Positions 9,609 to 19,433 of a stretch of DNA of 64,000 bases are shown here, in pieces. Numbering within the stretch: the stretch's first letter is position 1; each line of letters opens with the position of its first letter. This stretch comes from CAYZJR01 sp964503045 (lineage in GTDB: Bacteria; Cyanobacteriota; Vampirovibrionia; Obscuribacterales; Obscuribacteraceae). Where the stretch lies: NCBI GenBank assembly GCA_964503045.1, contig CAZCZI010000029.1:17354-81353 (forward strand). The letters run 5' to 3'. A model generated the notes under the pieces. It was given only the letters and a program-made list of their open reading frames with translations, did not search any database and was not told the DNA's origin. The translations under genes and the position numbers were made by a program.

Positions 9609-10136
9609 TTAGATGTCCAACACGCGTTGCGGATGCAACAGACCCATGTTAACAGTCACGATAAGCTTCGGCGGCTGAACGAGAATTTTCTCAAGTGGCA
9701 TCTCTACGCCGTGTTCCATTCCAAACAGTCCGACGATATTCTTCAAAACAAGATTGCCCTTCTCGGTGCCAATCTCGAATTTCATGCGTTCCTTCTGTTT
9801 GATGATGTATGTGCCCCAACGCTCTGCAGTCGGGTGCTGGTTTACGATGTTGATTACGTTGGCTTGGCGAATGACTTCTTTGACGTGCGATGCCAAAGCC
9901 TTGATAAGACCTGGGATGTTCTCGTGCCCGCCAAAGGTTTCGATCAGAACACGCTCGACTAGATAGCCGTGGAGCGAGCCTTCCGGTCTGTCGTGCAAAA
10001 ACTTGATCACCCCGGAAAACGGGTCGCTGGCGCCTCTAACCACACGGTTGGCAACTTCGATAAGCTCCTGCTCCATGCTGGCCAGTTTTTGAATAATGAG
10101 AGGCTCTTGTTCCTTCCCGCAACAATCGCAATTCAT
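9609..10136 (-). CDS. conserved hypothetical protein with N-terminal CxCC
   Basis: About 175 residues, not recognised. The N-terminus carries CDCC within the first five residues, possibly a partial metal or disulfide site, followed by a helical region (about 10-40) and a mixed alpha/beta remainder with no familiar motif. The start at 10136 is favoured because AGAAGGG lies upstream of it; the in-frame ATG at 10148 directly abuts that sequence. It precedes the glycerophosphodiesterase gene by 18 bp on the same strand, suggesting co-transcription, but its sequence gives no link to phospholipid metabolism. Confidence 0.5.
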   Translation of the reverse strand: MNCDCCGKEQEPLIIQKLASMEQELIEVANRVVRGASDPFSGVIKFLHDRPEGSLHGYLVERVLIETFGGHENIPGLIKALASHVKEVIRQANVINIVNQHPTAERWGTYIIKQKERMKFEIGTEKGNLVLKNIVGLFGMEHGVEMPLEKILVQPPKLIVTVNMGLLHPQRVLDI

Positions 10137-10414
10137 AGTAGTTAGCATCCCTTCTGTAGTAAGCGGTGTAATGCTTAGCTCAACGGACGACAGTCACATT
10201 TTACGAGCTGACTTCCTCTATTAATGACCTAATTTTCATCTTCTGACAACAGGGGTACCGGGCTCAACCTGCGGCGGTTGCGCCATAAAATGACCGATTT
10301 AGCCTACATGACATTTTTTATTAAACCTAACTAATGTAGTCAAGAGGTAGTTACTAGAAACTCTCTAAGTCGAAAGATTCTTTAGAGTCCATCTGAATTA
10401 TAGGAGATATACGG

Positions 10415-11194
10415 ATGCAAAAGCGCCGGCAGGCAGTGGTTGGAATTGTAATTCCCGCCCGATATGCTTCTAGCCGCTTTCCTGGAAAGCCCCTGGCTCT
10501 AATTGCCGGAGTTCCGATGATTGAGCGGGTCTATAAGCAGTCGACCCATGCCAAGCTTGCCACTCGCGTAATCGTAGCCACTGATGACCAGCGCATCTTC
10601 GATTGCGTCAAGTCTTTCGGCGGCGAGGTCATCATGACCAAAGACGACCATCCGACAGGAACTGACCGGCTTGCAGAAGTAGCTACCCTGATGCCGGAGC
10701 TCGACATTATCGTCAACGTTCAGGGCGACGAGCCCATAATCAATCCTAACTTCATAAACGCAGCAATCGAGCCCCTTCTCGACGACGCATCGGTTGAGAT
10801 GTCCACAATCGCTACGCCGTGCCGCACTCTCGAGGAGCTGGAGTCACCGCAAATTCCCAAGGTGGTCGTCGGCGTGGACGGCAACGCCATGTACTTCTCG
10901 CGCTTTCCTATTCCCTATGTTCGCGACGCAAAGGTCGCCAACCCCAAAGATCACCTGGCTCACGCCGGGCTCTACGTTTACACCCGTGACTGTCTTTTGA
11001 GATTGGCTAACCTGCCGCCCACACCAATCGAACAAGCTGAGTGCCTGGAGCAGCTTCGCGCTCTGGAAAACGGTATAAAGATAAAAGTAGTGGTGGTCTC
11101 AGGTCGCACCCCTGCGGTGGATGTGCCTGAGGATGTTCAAAGAGTCGAAGAGCTTTTGAAACATGATGAATCGTTGTTAGTACGAGTAGACTAG
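10415..11194 (+). CDS. kdsB: 3-deoxy-manno-octulosonate cytidylyltransferase
   Basis: A 259-residue CMP-Kdo synthetase. It activates Kdo with CTP to CMP-Kdo for transfer to lipid A, so the cell probably makes LPS. Family motifs are visible: IPARYASSRFPGKPL near the N-terminus (nucleotide loop), ATDD (about residue 51), HPTGTDR (about 73-79), NVQGDEP (about 101-107) and EQLR in the C-terminal part. Length is normal. Start ATG is preceded by AGGAG. The downstream exported protein gene begins about 16 bp later and is probably co-transcribed. Confidence 0.95.
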   Translation: MQKRRQAVVGIVIPARYASSRFPGKPLALIAGVPMIERVYKQSTHAKLATRVIVATDDQRIFDCVKSFGGEVIMTKDDHPTGTDRLAEVATLMPELDIIVNVQGDEPIINPNFINAAIEPLLDDASVEMSTIATPCRTLEELESPQIPKVVVGVDGNAMYFSRFPIPYVRDAKVANPKDHLAHAGLYVYTRDCLLRLANLPPTPIEQAECLEQLRALENGIKIKVVVVSGRTPAVDVPEDVQRVEELLKHDESLLVRVD

Positions 11195-11210
11195 GCGGAT
11201 TGAGGTGAGA

Positions 11211-12047
11211 ATGAAGGACGTATTGAAAGGCACATTTTGTCTGGCGCTTGCAGTATCGATGCCACTGAGTATGGTTTTGTGTGGAACGCCGGTGAGTGCC
11301 AAACACTACAATGACTCTCGGCTGCCTCGCTATGCCCCGGCCGTTCCTACAAGCAATACAATCGGCCCGAGCATGGAACCGAAAAACATTCCCGACTTCG
11401 CGACTCCCAGTCAAATACAAAACGCCAGCACCGCGGGCACTACCAGTTCACCTGCAACTGGAACCACGCTGAGAGCCGATCTCTCCTCAACCACAATCCC
11501 AGTGCAAACACGCTTAAGACTAGTTTTGGAAACTACGGTCGATGCACGCATCAGCCAACCCGGTGACATCTTCGAGGCTCACGTCAAAGACGATTTGACT
11601 CTGGGTGCAAGCCTGTTGTTGCCCAGAGGCAGCCAGGTAAGAGGACGTGTAGTCGAGGTCAAGAAACCACGACTGATTAGTCGCGCCGCAAAAATCGGTT
11701 TGAAGTTGGAACAGATCGTAACGCCCACAGGCGAAGTGATACCACTTGATGCCGCCCTGGAGTTTCACAAAGGAATGACCAACGTGAAAGGGCAGCTAGA
11801 CCCAGGCACAAGCTTCGGGAGCCGTGTTGAAAACAACGTCAAGTCCGTCACCGGTCTCAATTCGCAAGGCTCCGCCCGCGGTGCTTTGATGGCGGCAAAC
11901 ATAGCCACGCTCGGGGCACCGGCAATTGCAACAGCGATTGGAGGCTCGGCGATTGCGCTCTTCAGCTCCGGCGACAACGTAATGTTGGGACCAGGACAAG
12001 AACTAGAGATTCTTTTGACCAACGACTTGGGACTGCAGATCAACTAG
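11211..12047 (+). CDS. exported protein of unknown function
   Basis: About 278 residues. A signal peptide spans residues 1-31 (basic start, long hydrophobic core, cleavage near SAKH). The mature part has a polar linker rich in Ser and Thr (about 45-95), then a beta-rich domain (about 100-195) with the pattern RLRLVLETTVDARISQPGD and LLLPRGSQVRGRVVEV, which resembles beta-barrel domains in VirB10/TrbI-like or organic-solvent tolerance-type proteins. A glycine- and alanine-rich C-terminal segment follows (about 225-255). Start ATG 11211 has GAGG 5 nt upstream. It sits directly behind kdsB, hinting at an envelope role, which is inference. Confidence 0.5.
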   Translation: MKDVLKGTFCLALAVSMPLSMVLCGTPVSAKHYNDSRLPRYAPAVPTSNTIGPSMEPKNIPDFATPSQIQNASTAGTTSSPATGTTLRADLSSTTIPVQTRLRLVLETTVDARISQPGDIFEAHVKDDLTLGASLLLPRGSQVRGRVVEVKKPRLISRAAKIGLKLEQIVTPTGEVIPLDAALEFHKGMTNVKGQLDPGTSFGSRVENNVKSVTGLNSQGSARGALMAANIATLGAPAIATAIGGSAIALFSSGDNVMLGPGQELEILLTNDLGLQIN

Positions 12048-12092
12048 GCACCTATGAAAATGCAAGCTGCAATGACGTTGAGGCTGACCCGC

Positions 12093-13427
12093 TTAGACGT
12101 AGCGCAGATAGACCGTTTTCGAATAGCGAGGATTGTTGGGCTTATGCACCGCGATGTGATCGCTGGCTTCGAGCTGTCTGCCGTTTCTGTCTCTGCCTAG
12201 CATGACGGCGATGTGTCCGTGATCGCCTGGTCTTTGTCTAAGTGCGATGTCGCCTTCGCGCACCTGCGATGCCGGCACAATCTCAAACTTTCCGGAACGC
12301 ATCATCGGATTTAGCATGTTCCACGCATTGCCCGAGCCGACAAATTCCGGTAGCCCTGCACGTGCCAGTGCTCTTTGAACACCCCGTGCGCACCAGCCTA
12401 CACTGCCCATCTCCGATGCCACTCTTCTGGCTGAGCGTGCGATCATTTCAGAGCGTTGAGATGGTGCACTGCCATCATTCTGCGGCGAGAAATCACGATC
12501 TGGTCGATCTAATCTCTCATCGCGAATTCTGTAATCACGCTGGCGATCGTAATCAACGAAGTCACGCCGGCGAGGCAGCGGAATAGGACCTTCCGGTGGC
12601 AGATTGAGATTGTCATAGCGATCTCGGTCATATCGATCGTATCGGTCGTATCTATCATATCTGTCAAATCTGTCGCGTCGATCTGTTAGGTCGTTTCTAT
12701 CGTGGCGATCGTGCCTGTGATGGTGTCGACCATGGCGATCGTATCTATCGCGATCTCGCCGTGTTTGTCTGTCATCTTGTCGATCTCGCCAATCGCCCCA
12801 ATCCATCCGATTGCGCGGTCCTCGCTCATCATACCTGTCATATCGGTCTAATCTGGCAGGATATGGGCGATCATAACCATATGCTTGTGGTCCATATTGC
12901 CGTTGATCGTAAGGTTGTGGGCCATAGGGACGATCATAAGGTTGCCCTCCATAGCGCCCGTCGCGATTGTAGGCTTGCGGATTTTGGTATGGGTCGGGTA
13001 AGTCTCCCCATTGAATTTCATGCCGAGGATTCTCTTGCGCGGCTCTCCAGTATCTCCGCCAAGCCGGCTCTCCAGGCGGGTATGCGCTGCGCGCAAACTG
13101 ATCGCGCCCAACGTCTTGTGCATTGTCGTTTAGTCTGGAGTCATTTCTTTGAGTTTGGTACGGAGCATCAGGAATGTACCAGGGGTACTCTTGCCCTGGC
13201 GATTGATAGCGCTGTGGTGCCATCTCCATTTGCAGATTTTGACCGCTTGGAGCACGCATATCCAATTGTTGTCGCGTTTCATTTCTAGAAGAGGTGGAAC
13301 TCAAAAAACCGGACGACATCACGTCATCAACAAATCGAGAATGAGCTTGAGAGGAAGCCTTGGTAATCTCGTAATTAGAGAAAGCGCCGTCGTTAAGCCG
13401 GTCTTGATACTGATTGCCTCGCATCAT
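12093..13427 (-). CDS. CHAP/NlpC-like protein with Asp-Arg-Tyr low-complexity region
   Basis: A 444-residue protein in three parts. Residues 1-120 are polar and Gln/Asn-rich without a clear signal peptide. Residues about 120-310 are extreme low complexity, dominated by Tyr, Asp, Arg and Pro, with tandem RYD triplets. The C-terminal domain (about 325-444) resembles a CHAP or NlpC/P60 cysteine peptidase: Cys in GWCARGVQ, then EGDIALR and His in DHGHIAVML. Such domains cleave peptidoglycan peptides or amides. The catalytic assignment is by motif resemblance only. An intrinsically disordered charged region of this size could drive wall binding or condensation. Confidence 0.5.
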   Translation of the reverse strand: MMRGNQYQDRLNDGAFSNYEITKASSQAHSRFVDDVMSSGFLSSTSSRNETRQQLDMRAPSGQNLQMEMAPQRYQSPGQEYPWYIPDAPYQTQRNDSRLNDNAQDVGRDQFARSAYPPGEPAWRRYWRAAQENPRHEIQWGDLPDPYQNPQAYNRDGRYGGQPYDRPYGPQPYDQRQYGPQAYGYDRPYPARLDRYDRYDERGPRNRMDWGDWRDRQDDRQTRRDRDRYDRHGRHHHRHDRHDRNDLTDRRDRFDRYDRYDRYDRYDRDRYDNLNLPPEGPIPLPRRRDFVDYDRQRDYRIRDERLDRPDRDFSPQNDGSAPSQRSEMIARSARRVASEMGSVGWCARGVQRALARAGLPEFVGSGNAWNMLNPMMRSGKFEIVPASQVREGDIALRQRPGDHGHIAVMLGRDRNGRQLEASDHIAVHKPNNPRYSKTVYLRYV

Positions 13428-13645
13428 AGTGAGGTCTCCTTGCAGGCCCGGGGAATGGCTTGCTGGTGCTTGTCCTTAAACAGGTGGGTAGTCTGCGGAC
13501 GCAATGCACCCACAGCTCGCGAGTTCGAGCTGTGTTTTTATTGGCTGGGTGGGAAGCGATGAGGTATAAAACTCCCACTTTTATGGGTAGAGGGCACTCT
13601 AACGAAAAAGTGTGTCCAAAATGTACCCAGCTCGTTGCACCGCTA

Positions 13646-15139
13646 TCACTGATTCGTTTGCCGCGGTTGCTGGTCTCGCTGCGTATCTAACACAGATCGC
13701 AAATGAGTCTCACTTTTTCTTTTCAAATACATAAAGAACGTCACTGCAGTCATAGCAACAATCAAAATCACAAGCATTACGTACAACGGCGAAGTTGATT
13801 CGAGCAATGATGGATATCGCGTTCCGTCAAAGAGATTTGTTTGCACGAGTTGCTTCCCAACATCAATATCTAGAACAATTGGACCAACACCGGCAAGAAG
13901 CAAGCTTGCCAAAAGCCAGTGATCGCCAGGCAACGTCGCCTTCTGCAGAACCCGACCGCCGACAGCCATTGCCTCATCCGCGAGATAAAGAATCCCATAT
14001 AGTACGAGCAGGAACAGGGCCAGGAAGCCGCTTGTCTGATAGAGCAGACCAATCTGGTTTAGAGTATCGAACTGACTGAGCCAGCCCATGTAGCCGATCA
14101 TGAGCAGCACATAGAGCGCCACCATCGGCTTTTGAATGCGCTGGATAAATGATCGCTTCTGCCCGGCAGATTGCCGCACAGCCACGACAGGTGCTTTTCC
14201 GGAATCGACCAGCTCGAGATCTTTGATCACTTCTTCCATGAATTGATATCGCTCTGCTGCATCCTTTTGCAGGCAGTGCAACACAATCTGTTCCAAACCA
14301 ACCGGAACATCGCGCTTTTCGAGTCGCCGAGCGAATCGCGGCGCTTGTTCGTTTAGTTGTTTCAAAATGGTTTGAACCGGATTTATACCTTGAAACGGGG
14401 GCTTGCCCGTGAGCACTTCATACATGAGACATCCCAATGCATAAATGTCGGCTCTGCGATCGACATCATCACCTCGACACTGCTCGGGGCTCATGTAGAG
14501 CGGGCTGCCGAAGATTTCTCCGGTTTGCGTCATTTGCTGCGTCGCATCATCTGCACTATGCATCAATCTTGCGATGCCAAAGTCGACTACTCGAACGATG
14601 TCAGTATTTTCTCTTTGAGAAACAAGAATATTGCTTGGCTTAAGGTCGCGGTGAACGATTCCGTTACCGTGCGCATGAGCGATGGCTTCGCCGATCTGAG
14701 TGAAGATAGCAATGGCACGTTTGTGATCAAGGCTACCTTCATGCTCGATAATCTCCGATAAACTTTTGCCGTCAACAAAATCCATAAGTATGAACGGCGC
14801 ACCAGATTCGGTGCGACCATATTCATAAATACTTACCAGATTTCCATGATTCAATGCTGATGCAGCCTTGATTTCAAGTTCAAAGCGAGCTACCGCTGTT
14901 GGGTCTGCCAAAAGTTCAGGACGCAGAATTTTCATTGAGAAAATTGCATTAGTCTCTTTGTTCCTAACTTTAAACACCCAACCCATTCCGCCTTGCCCGA
15001 GACACAAGAGCTTTTCATAGGTCCGCGGGACATCAGGTTCTTCATCACCCACAATGATCTTGGTTTCAGAAATGTCAGAACCAACGCTAAGCTCGCTCTC
15101 AGCCTCCAAGGTCTCTACAGGCGGTTCTCGAAAGTCCAC
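13646..15139 (-). CDS. membrane Ser/Thr protein kinase
   Basis: A 497-residue Hanks-type kinase. The glycine loop GQGGMGWVF (48-56), catalytic lysine K70, HRDLKPSN (163-170), DFG (186-188) and SPEQ (217-220) are intact, so it should be active. After the kinase domain (about 41-310), four hydrophobic segments (about 339-356, 370-386, 408-424, 451-471) make a C-terminal membrane domain without an obvious extracellular sensor. It starts 2 bp after the stop of the larger upstream kinase gene, so the two are translated from one mRNA and may phosphorylate each other or shared targets. Confidence 0.9.
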   Translation of the reverse strand: MDFREPPVETLEAESELSVGSDISETKIIVGDEEPDVPRTYEKLLCLGQGGMGWVFKVRNKETNAIFSMKILRPELLADPTAVARFELEIKAASALNHGNLVSIYEYGRTESGAPFILMDFVDGKSLSEIIEHEGSLDHKRAIAIFTQIGEAIAHAHGNGIVHRDLKPSNILVSQRENTDIVRVVDFGIARLMHSADDATQQMTQTGEIFGSPLYMSPEQCRGDDVDRRADIYALGCLMYEVLTGKPPFQGINPVQTILKQLNEQAPRFARRLEKRDVPVGLEQIVLHCLQKDAAERYQFMEEVIKDLELVDSGKAPVVAVRQSAGQKRSFIQRIQKPMVALYVLLMIGYMGWLSQFDTLNQIGLLYQTSGFLALFLLVLYGILYLADEAMAVGGRVLQKATLPGDHWLLASLLLAGVGPIVLDIDVGKQLVQTNLFDGTRYPSLLESTSPLYVMLVILIVAMTAVTFFMYLKRKSETHLRSVLDTQRDQQPRQTNQ

Positions 15140-15141
15140 GA

Positions 15142-18123
15142 TTACCTCCTGGGAGTATCAGGACTGTCAAAATCGCCAAGCAAAATGTGACGATAGTCCA
15201 TCGATGACTCATACTGTGAATCACTGTCAATATATTGCCGCACTCGTTGATCTGCCAAATTCGTACAACGTTTAACTTCTTGTTCGTCGGCGATAGATTG
15301 GCTATGCGATCCTAGTTTCCTCCACACATTTGCAGCCCTGCGATAGAGAGCCGGCTGATCTCTCAGTCGAGTACTAAGTATGACTGCTTCCATCGCACGC
15401 AGAGATTTGCGAGCCTCCTCAGCATTGCCAACCGAGGCCTGCACTTCAGCCATCATCAGATTGCCTCGACATTCGATCAGACTGTCTTGACTGTAAAACG
15501 AATCGGCGCCATTACCTTTCAAAGCACTCTCGATCCAATACATCGCAGTCCTCGTGTCACCTTCTGCAAGTTTGACATTCGCTCTTGCCAGCATTGCGTA
15601 GAGACCAGCGCCACCACGAACGTGGTTTCTCTTATCAGCCAGAACTCGCTCGTACAGTTGATCAGCCTCCGCAAACTTGCCTTGCTTTACGTGAATCGCG
15701 GCCAACCGCAACAAGTCAGAACCCTCTGCACTGAGATTCTCTCCGGCATCAGAATCAACTTTGACCATCGCCAAAAAACATGACTCAGCCTGACTGAAAT
15801 CATTGCTCAAAAGAGCTTGTTGTCCGATCTGACTAAGGCGCTCTCTTATATCTGAGAATCTCCGGACGAGACTCAGATTACCGAGTGCGCGTCCGCGCAT
15901 CCTTGCCGCACCCTCTGCGTCGTTCAATCTAAACAAGTAGGTTGCATAATCTTGCTCAATGTCAGCTAGAAACAGCGGGTCGACCTTTACATTTCGCGCT
16001 TTCGCCGCCTCGACCCATGCAAGTCTGACTTGATAGAAGTCGCGCAACTCGGTGTCTAAATGTTGGTCAAACAGTAATTTTGGGAGCTTGGTCTCCTTCC
16101 CATACTTGTAGTACTCAAAGTCGTACGGTACAGTCAGCGCCTGCAAGATTCTCAGCTTGGCATCGGTATCGGCATTGCTCAGTCTCGCTAGCGAATTGCA
16201 GGCGCGCAGGCGCTGCAGAGTAACTAAATATGCGCGGCGAGAACCCGCGGAATCGACTCTCTCGGGTTGCTTACACGACTCTTCGAGGTAGGTAATCGCC
16301 GTTAACGGATCCCTTGCTTTGATGCATTCGTCGTACAGTTCATCTCTAAACCAACCGGATTTGAGAAGTTCGTTTCTAACCTTCTTTGCTTCAGCCTCGC
16401 GCCCCAAAGTACGCAGATACTTCTGGTAGCCAAACTTCACGGTATACATTTCATATCCTTGCTTCGGCATCTTTGCGAGCACGTGCTGCCAGACTTCGTC
16501 AGCTTCGGAGACACGATTGAAGTTTGCGAGATCGTTTGCCAGCTTAATGGAATAGGTACTCTGGTTTGAAACTATTCGCGGGATATAGAGAAAACTGATC
16601 ACTCGCATACCCTTTTTCGGGCCGTCCGCGGACTGCATGTCGATCTGCTTCAGTGCTAGTTTTACCTGTTGAGAAACATCCTTGGTTTTGTCAGTATTGA
16701 GTTCCATCGCTATTGCAAAATAGTTGGCCATAAGAGCACTGCCGCCATCACCTCTTTCAGTGAACAGTGCCGATGCCTTCGTTAGCTCGTCGATGGTTCT
16801 ATCAGTATTGCCAGCAATTGATTGCATTGCAGCCGAGCACAGATAGGAGTATGGAAGATTGTATGTGTCAGAACGACCCAGCACGGCTTTCGAGAATGCA
16901 TCAGCCTTTTCAGCTTTGTTCAGAGATTTTTGCGTATCAACCAAGGCAAGTAGGTATGGAAGATCAGGAACAACCGAAACGATGAAAAACACACAAGCCG
17001 CAACCAAAGTCCACGGAAAGTATTTGCGAATAGTCAAGTTGAGGCGCTTTCTTCGCGTGCGCCCATCTGCCTTTCTCAACACTTCCGGTTGCTTTTGCTC
17101 TTTAACCAACTGCAATTCGGAAATAACATCAGATGCAGAATCATAGCGATCTGCAACATCTTTGTTTAGACACTTCATGACCACGGCTTCGAGTTCGGAG
17201 GGAACTTCGTTGTGACACACCCGGCGCATCGCCGGTGGTGAATCATAAAGATGAGAAAGAACAGTTTTGACTGGATTATCTCCCGAAAATGGTGTGTGTC
17301 CGGTCAAACACTCGTACATCATGCAACCCAACGAGTAGATGTCGGAGCGCTGGTCGAGCCGCTTTCCTTCACAGTGTTCTGGCGACATGTACATCGGCGA
17401 ACCAAAGATGTCACCAGTTCTGGTGACACTCTGGGTCGTCTTGTTTGAATGAAGCGACAATTTCGCGATGCCGAAGTCGACCAACTTCACGACTTCGGCA
17501 CCGCTCTCCGTCTTACTTATGATGATGTTGCTCGGTTTGAGATCGCGATGAACAATACCCTTCTCATGCGCATGTTCGAGAGCTTCCAAAACCTGCAAAA
17601 AAATGTCGAGAAATCGCAGTGGATGCATCGGGCCCTCACGCTTCAAAACGGAAGCCAGATTCTCGCCCTCGACATAATCCATAACCAGATAAGGCGCGCC
17701 CTTCTCGGTACGCCCACTGTCGTACACTGAGACAAGGTTGGGATGATCCAATCGTTTTATTGCATCTATCTCTCGCTGAAAACGTTTGTTTGCTTCGCGG
17801 TCATTGCCAAATTCTTGTCGCAATGCTTTTAACGCAAAGACAGTGTTGAGGTTCTTGTCTTTGACTTTGTAGACGGTGCCCATGCCGCCGGTTCCCACGG
17901 TGGCAAGCACTTCATAGCGGTCGCCTACTTGAGCGCAGCTTGTATTTTCGCTTACGGCACCCGACTGTTCTTCTTTGTTATCAGCAACCTCAACTGCACA
18001 TTTGCATGTTCCCTTGCCGAAAATCCAACCGGTCAAAGACGAGACCGACGCGCCGCCGGATACGACCAAACCGCATGTTGCGCAACACTCCCTGATGACG
18101 GGCTGTTTTTCTTTGAGCCTCAT
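15142..18123 (-). CDS. Ser/Thr protein kinase with C-terminal TPR region
   Basis: A 993-residue protein. The N-terminus has CCxxC (13-17) and CKC (40-42), a possible zinc-binding knuckle. The kinase domain (about 70-340) is intact: GTGGMGTVY (77-85), K99, HRDLKPSN (192-199), DFG (217-219) and SPEH. One transmembrane helix (about 370-392) follows. The remaining 600 residues are helical with TPR-type repeats, for example LSAEGSDLLRLAAIHVKQGKF and a second block near residues 860-900. It is first in a two-kinase operon. The TPR part would lie across the membrane from the kinase and could be the sensor or a substrate platform. Confidence 0.9.
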   Translation of the reverse strand: MRLKEKQPVIRECCATCGLVVSGGASVSSLTGWIFGKGTCKCAVEVADNKEEQSGAVSENTSCAQVGDRYEVLATVGTGGMGTVYKVKDKNLNTVFALKALRQEFGNDREANKRFQREIDAIKRLDHPNLVSVYDSGRTEKGAPYLVMDYVEGENLASVLKREGPMHPLRFLDIFLQVLEALEHAHEKGIVHRDLKPSNIIISKTESGAEVVKLVDFGIAKLSLHSNKTTQSVTRTGDIFGSPMYMSPEHCEGKRLDQRSDIYSLGCMMYECLTGHTPFSGDNPVKTVLSHLYDSPPAMRRVCHNEVPSELEAVVMKCLNKDVADRYDSASDVISELQLVKEQKQPEVLRKADGRTRRKRLNLTIRKYFPWTLVAACVFFIVSVVPDLPYLLALVDTQKSLNKAEKADAFSKAVLGRSDTYNLPYSYLCSAAMQSIAGNTDRTIDELTKASALFTERGDGGSALMANYFAIAMELNTDKTKDVSQQVKLALKQIDMQSADGPKKGMRVISFLYIPRIVSNQSTYSIKLANDLANFNRVSEADEVWQHVLAKMPKQGYEMYTVKFGYQKYLRTLGREAEAKKVRNELLKSGWFRDELYDECIKARDPLTAITYLEESCKQPERVDSAGSRRAYLVTLQRLRACNSLARLSNADTDAKLRILQALTVPYDFEYYKYGKETKLPKLLFDQHLDTELRDFYQVRLAWVEAAKARNVKVDPLFLADIEQDYATYLFRLNDAEGAARMRGRALGNLSLVRRFSDIRERLSQIGQQALLSNDFSQAESCFLAMVKVDSDAGENLSAEGSDLLRLAAIHVKQGKFAEADQLYERVLADKRNHVRGGAGLYAMLARANVKLAEGDTRTAMYWIESALKGNGADSFYSQDSLIECRGNLMMAEVQASVGNAEEARKSLRAMEAVILSTRLRDQPALYRRAANVWRKLGSHSQSIADEQEVKRCTNLADQRVRQYIDSDSQYESSMDYRHILLGDFDSPDTPRR

Positions 18124-18254
18124 GAGTGCGCCTTTTCATAAGGAAATCGATACTCTGTGTTTCAACTCAATCGAGCCGAACCACATTGATCATTCCCGGT
18201 GCATCGCGGTTTCATGCACCAGACTATATGGGTGGAACAGTGGGGATGCTTGGC

Positions 18255-19259
18255 TCAGGCCTTAACAGGCTTCTTCTTCAAAAGAACCCGCACTTGCTCG
18301 AGATTGTTTTCGAAAGTGCGATTGGCAGGCTCTAAATGCAGTGCTCGCAGAAACTCTTCCTCTGCTTCTTCAAGATAGTGGCGGCGCTGATAGACCACAC
18401 CAAGGTTGTTGTGAACCCAAGCATCATCAGGCTTCAGCTTCATGCAGATTTGAAGTTCTCTCAGTGCCTGCTCTAACTTTCCTTGCTGAATGTACACATT
18501 AGAGAGGTTGTAGTGCGCATCAATCGAATAGTGATTCAGCTCTGCCGCCCTTTTGTAGTGCGTCTCGGCGCCGAGCAGATCTCCATCTTTCCTAAGAAGG
18601 GAGCCCAGGTTGATGTGCCCCTCGACGTGATCTGGTCGGCGATCGAGGAAGTCTTCATATCGCGCAATGGCTTCTCTGGTGCGCCCCTGCAGTTGATAGA
18701 TGTACGCACCTTGATAGCGTGCTTCCCAATATTGAGGGCTAAGAGTAAGTGCCTGATTGATTTCCACCAGCGCAGCGATATAGTTGCCTTCGTTGGTAAA
18801 CTTCTTGGCTCTCCTCAGGCAGCGCGAAGGATCAGTCTCATCAGGAACCTGTGGTCTGCGCACAGGCTTTCTCGGAATCTCCTTAGCCGGCTCAGAAGCC
18901 TGCTCTCGATCGTCATCTTCGTCTTCTGAATTCTCTTCATCGCGTGCGAGCTTTCCAGCCTTTTGAATTCTATCGAACTTCGACGTAGCTGTTCTTTCTT
19001 TGCGATCTCCACCCGAGTCGCCTTCACTCGAGGCTGAGCCACCTTCGTGAATTCGGTCGAACTTGGAACCACCAGAAGACTCGTATTGAATGTCTTCCCA
19101 ACCTTGAGTGGCGTCGGTTTCGCGCTTTCCAAATGCCCAACCTGGTTGCGTTGGTTGCGTCAATGACAGAAGTCCAACACATACTGTTGATGCACACAGA
19201 GCCTTGTACAGCCACTTCAGACTGCCGGCGATTTCATTGGTTTTCGTCGATTTCGGCAT
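18255..19259 (-). CDS. TPR repeat protein with N-terminal signal or anchor
   Basis: A 334-residue protein. A hydrophobic segment at about residues 18-38 looks like a signal peptide or anchor. It is followed by a charged, low-complexity linker (about 45-140, rich in Glu, Asp, Lys and Arg). The C-terminal half (about 145-320) consists of consecutive TPR motifs, e.g. YIAALVEINQALTLSPQYW and EALRELQICMKLKPDD-like units. It lies about 130 bp upstream of the two kinase genes on the same strand and may be a partner of them; this rests on position only. No enzymatic motif is present. Confidence 0.7.
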   Translation of the reverse strand: MPKSTKTNEIAGSLKWLYKALCASTVCVGLLSLTQPTQPGWAFGKRETDATQGWEDIQYESSGGSKFDRIHEGGSASSEGDSGGDRKERTATSKFDRIQKAGKLARDEENSEDEDDDREQASEPAKEIPRKPVRRPQVPDETDPSRCLRRAKKFTNEGNYIAALVEINQALTLSPQYWEARYQGAYIYQLQGRTREAIARYEDFLDRRPDHVEGHINLGSLLRKDGDLLGAETHYKRAAELNHYSIDAHYNLSNVYIQQGKLEQALRELQICMKLKPDDAWVHNNLGVVYQRRHYLEEAEEEFLRALHLEPANRTFENNLEQVRVLLKKKPVKA

Positions 19260-19433
19260 AAAGACGGTCTTTCCTTGTTTTGGATCTTGGCTGAAAAAAC
19301 CAACAGAGTGACACTACACAGGAGATTTCAAGACACCCATGATATCGCTCGCGCGACCACTTCCCGTTACGGATTTCTTATATGCCAAGAAGGACTGAAC
19401 GGGCGGTTGTCAATCGCAATTCGCGAGCCGGTA

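Noticed and set aside
9042..9962. A 306-codon open frame opposite the glycerophosphodiesterase and its neighbour
   Set aside because: It covers two leftward genes, the first with clear catalytic motifs. No motif or start signal supports it.
12761..13288. A 175-codon frame opposite the RYD-rich protein
   Set aside because: It arises from low-complexity repeats on the other strand.
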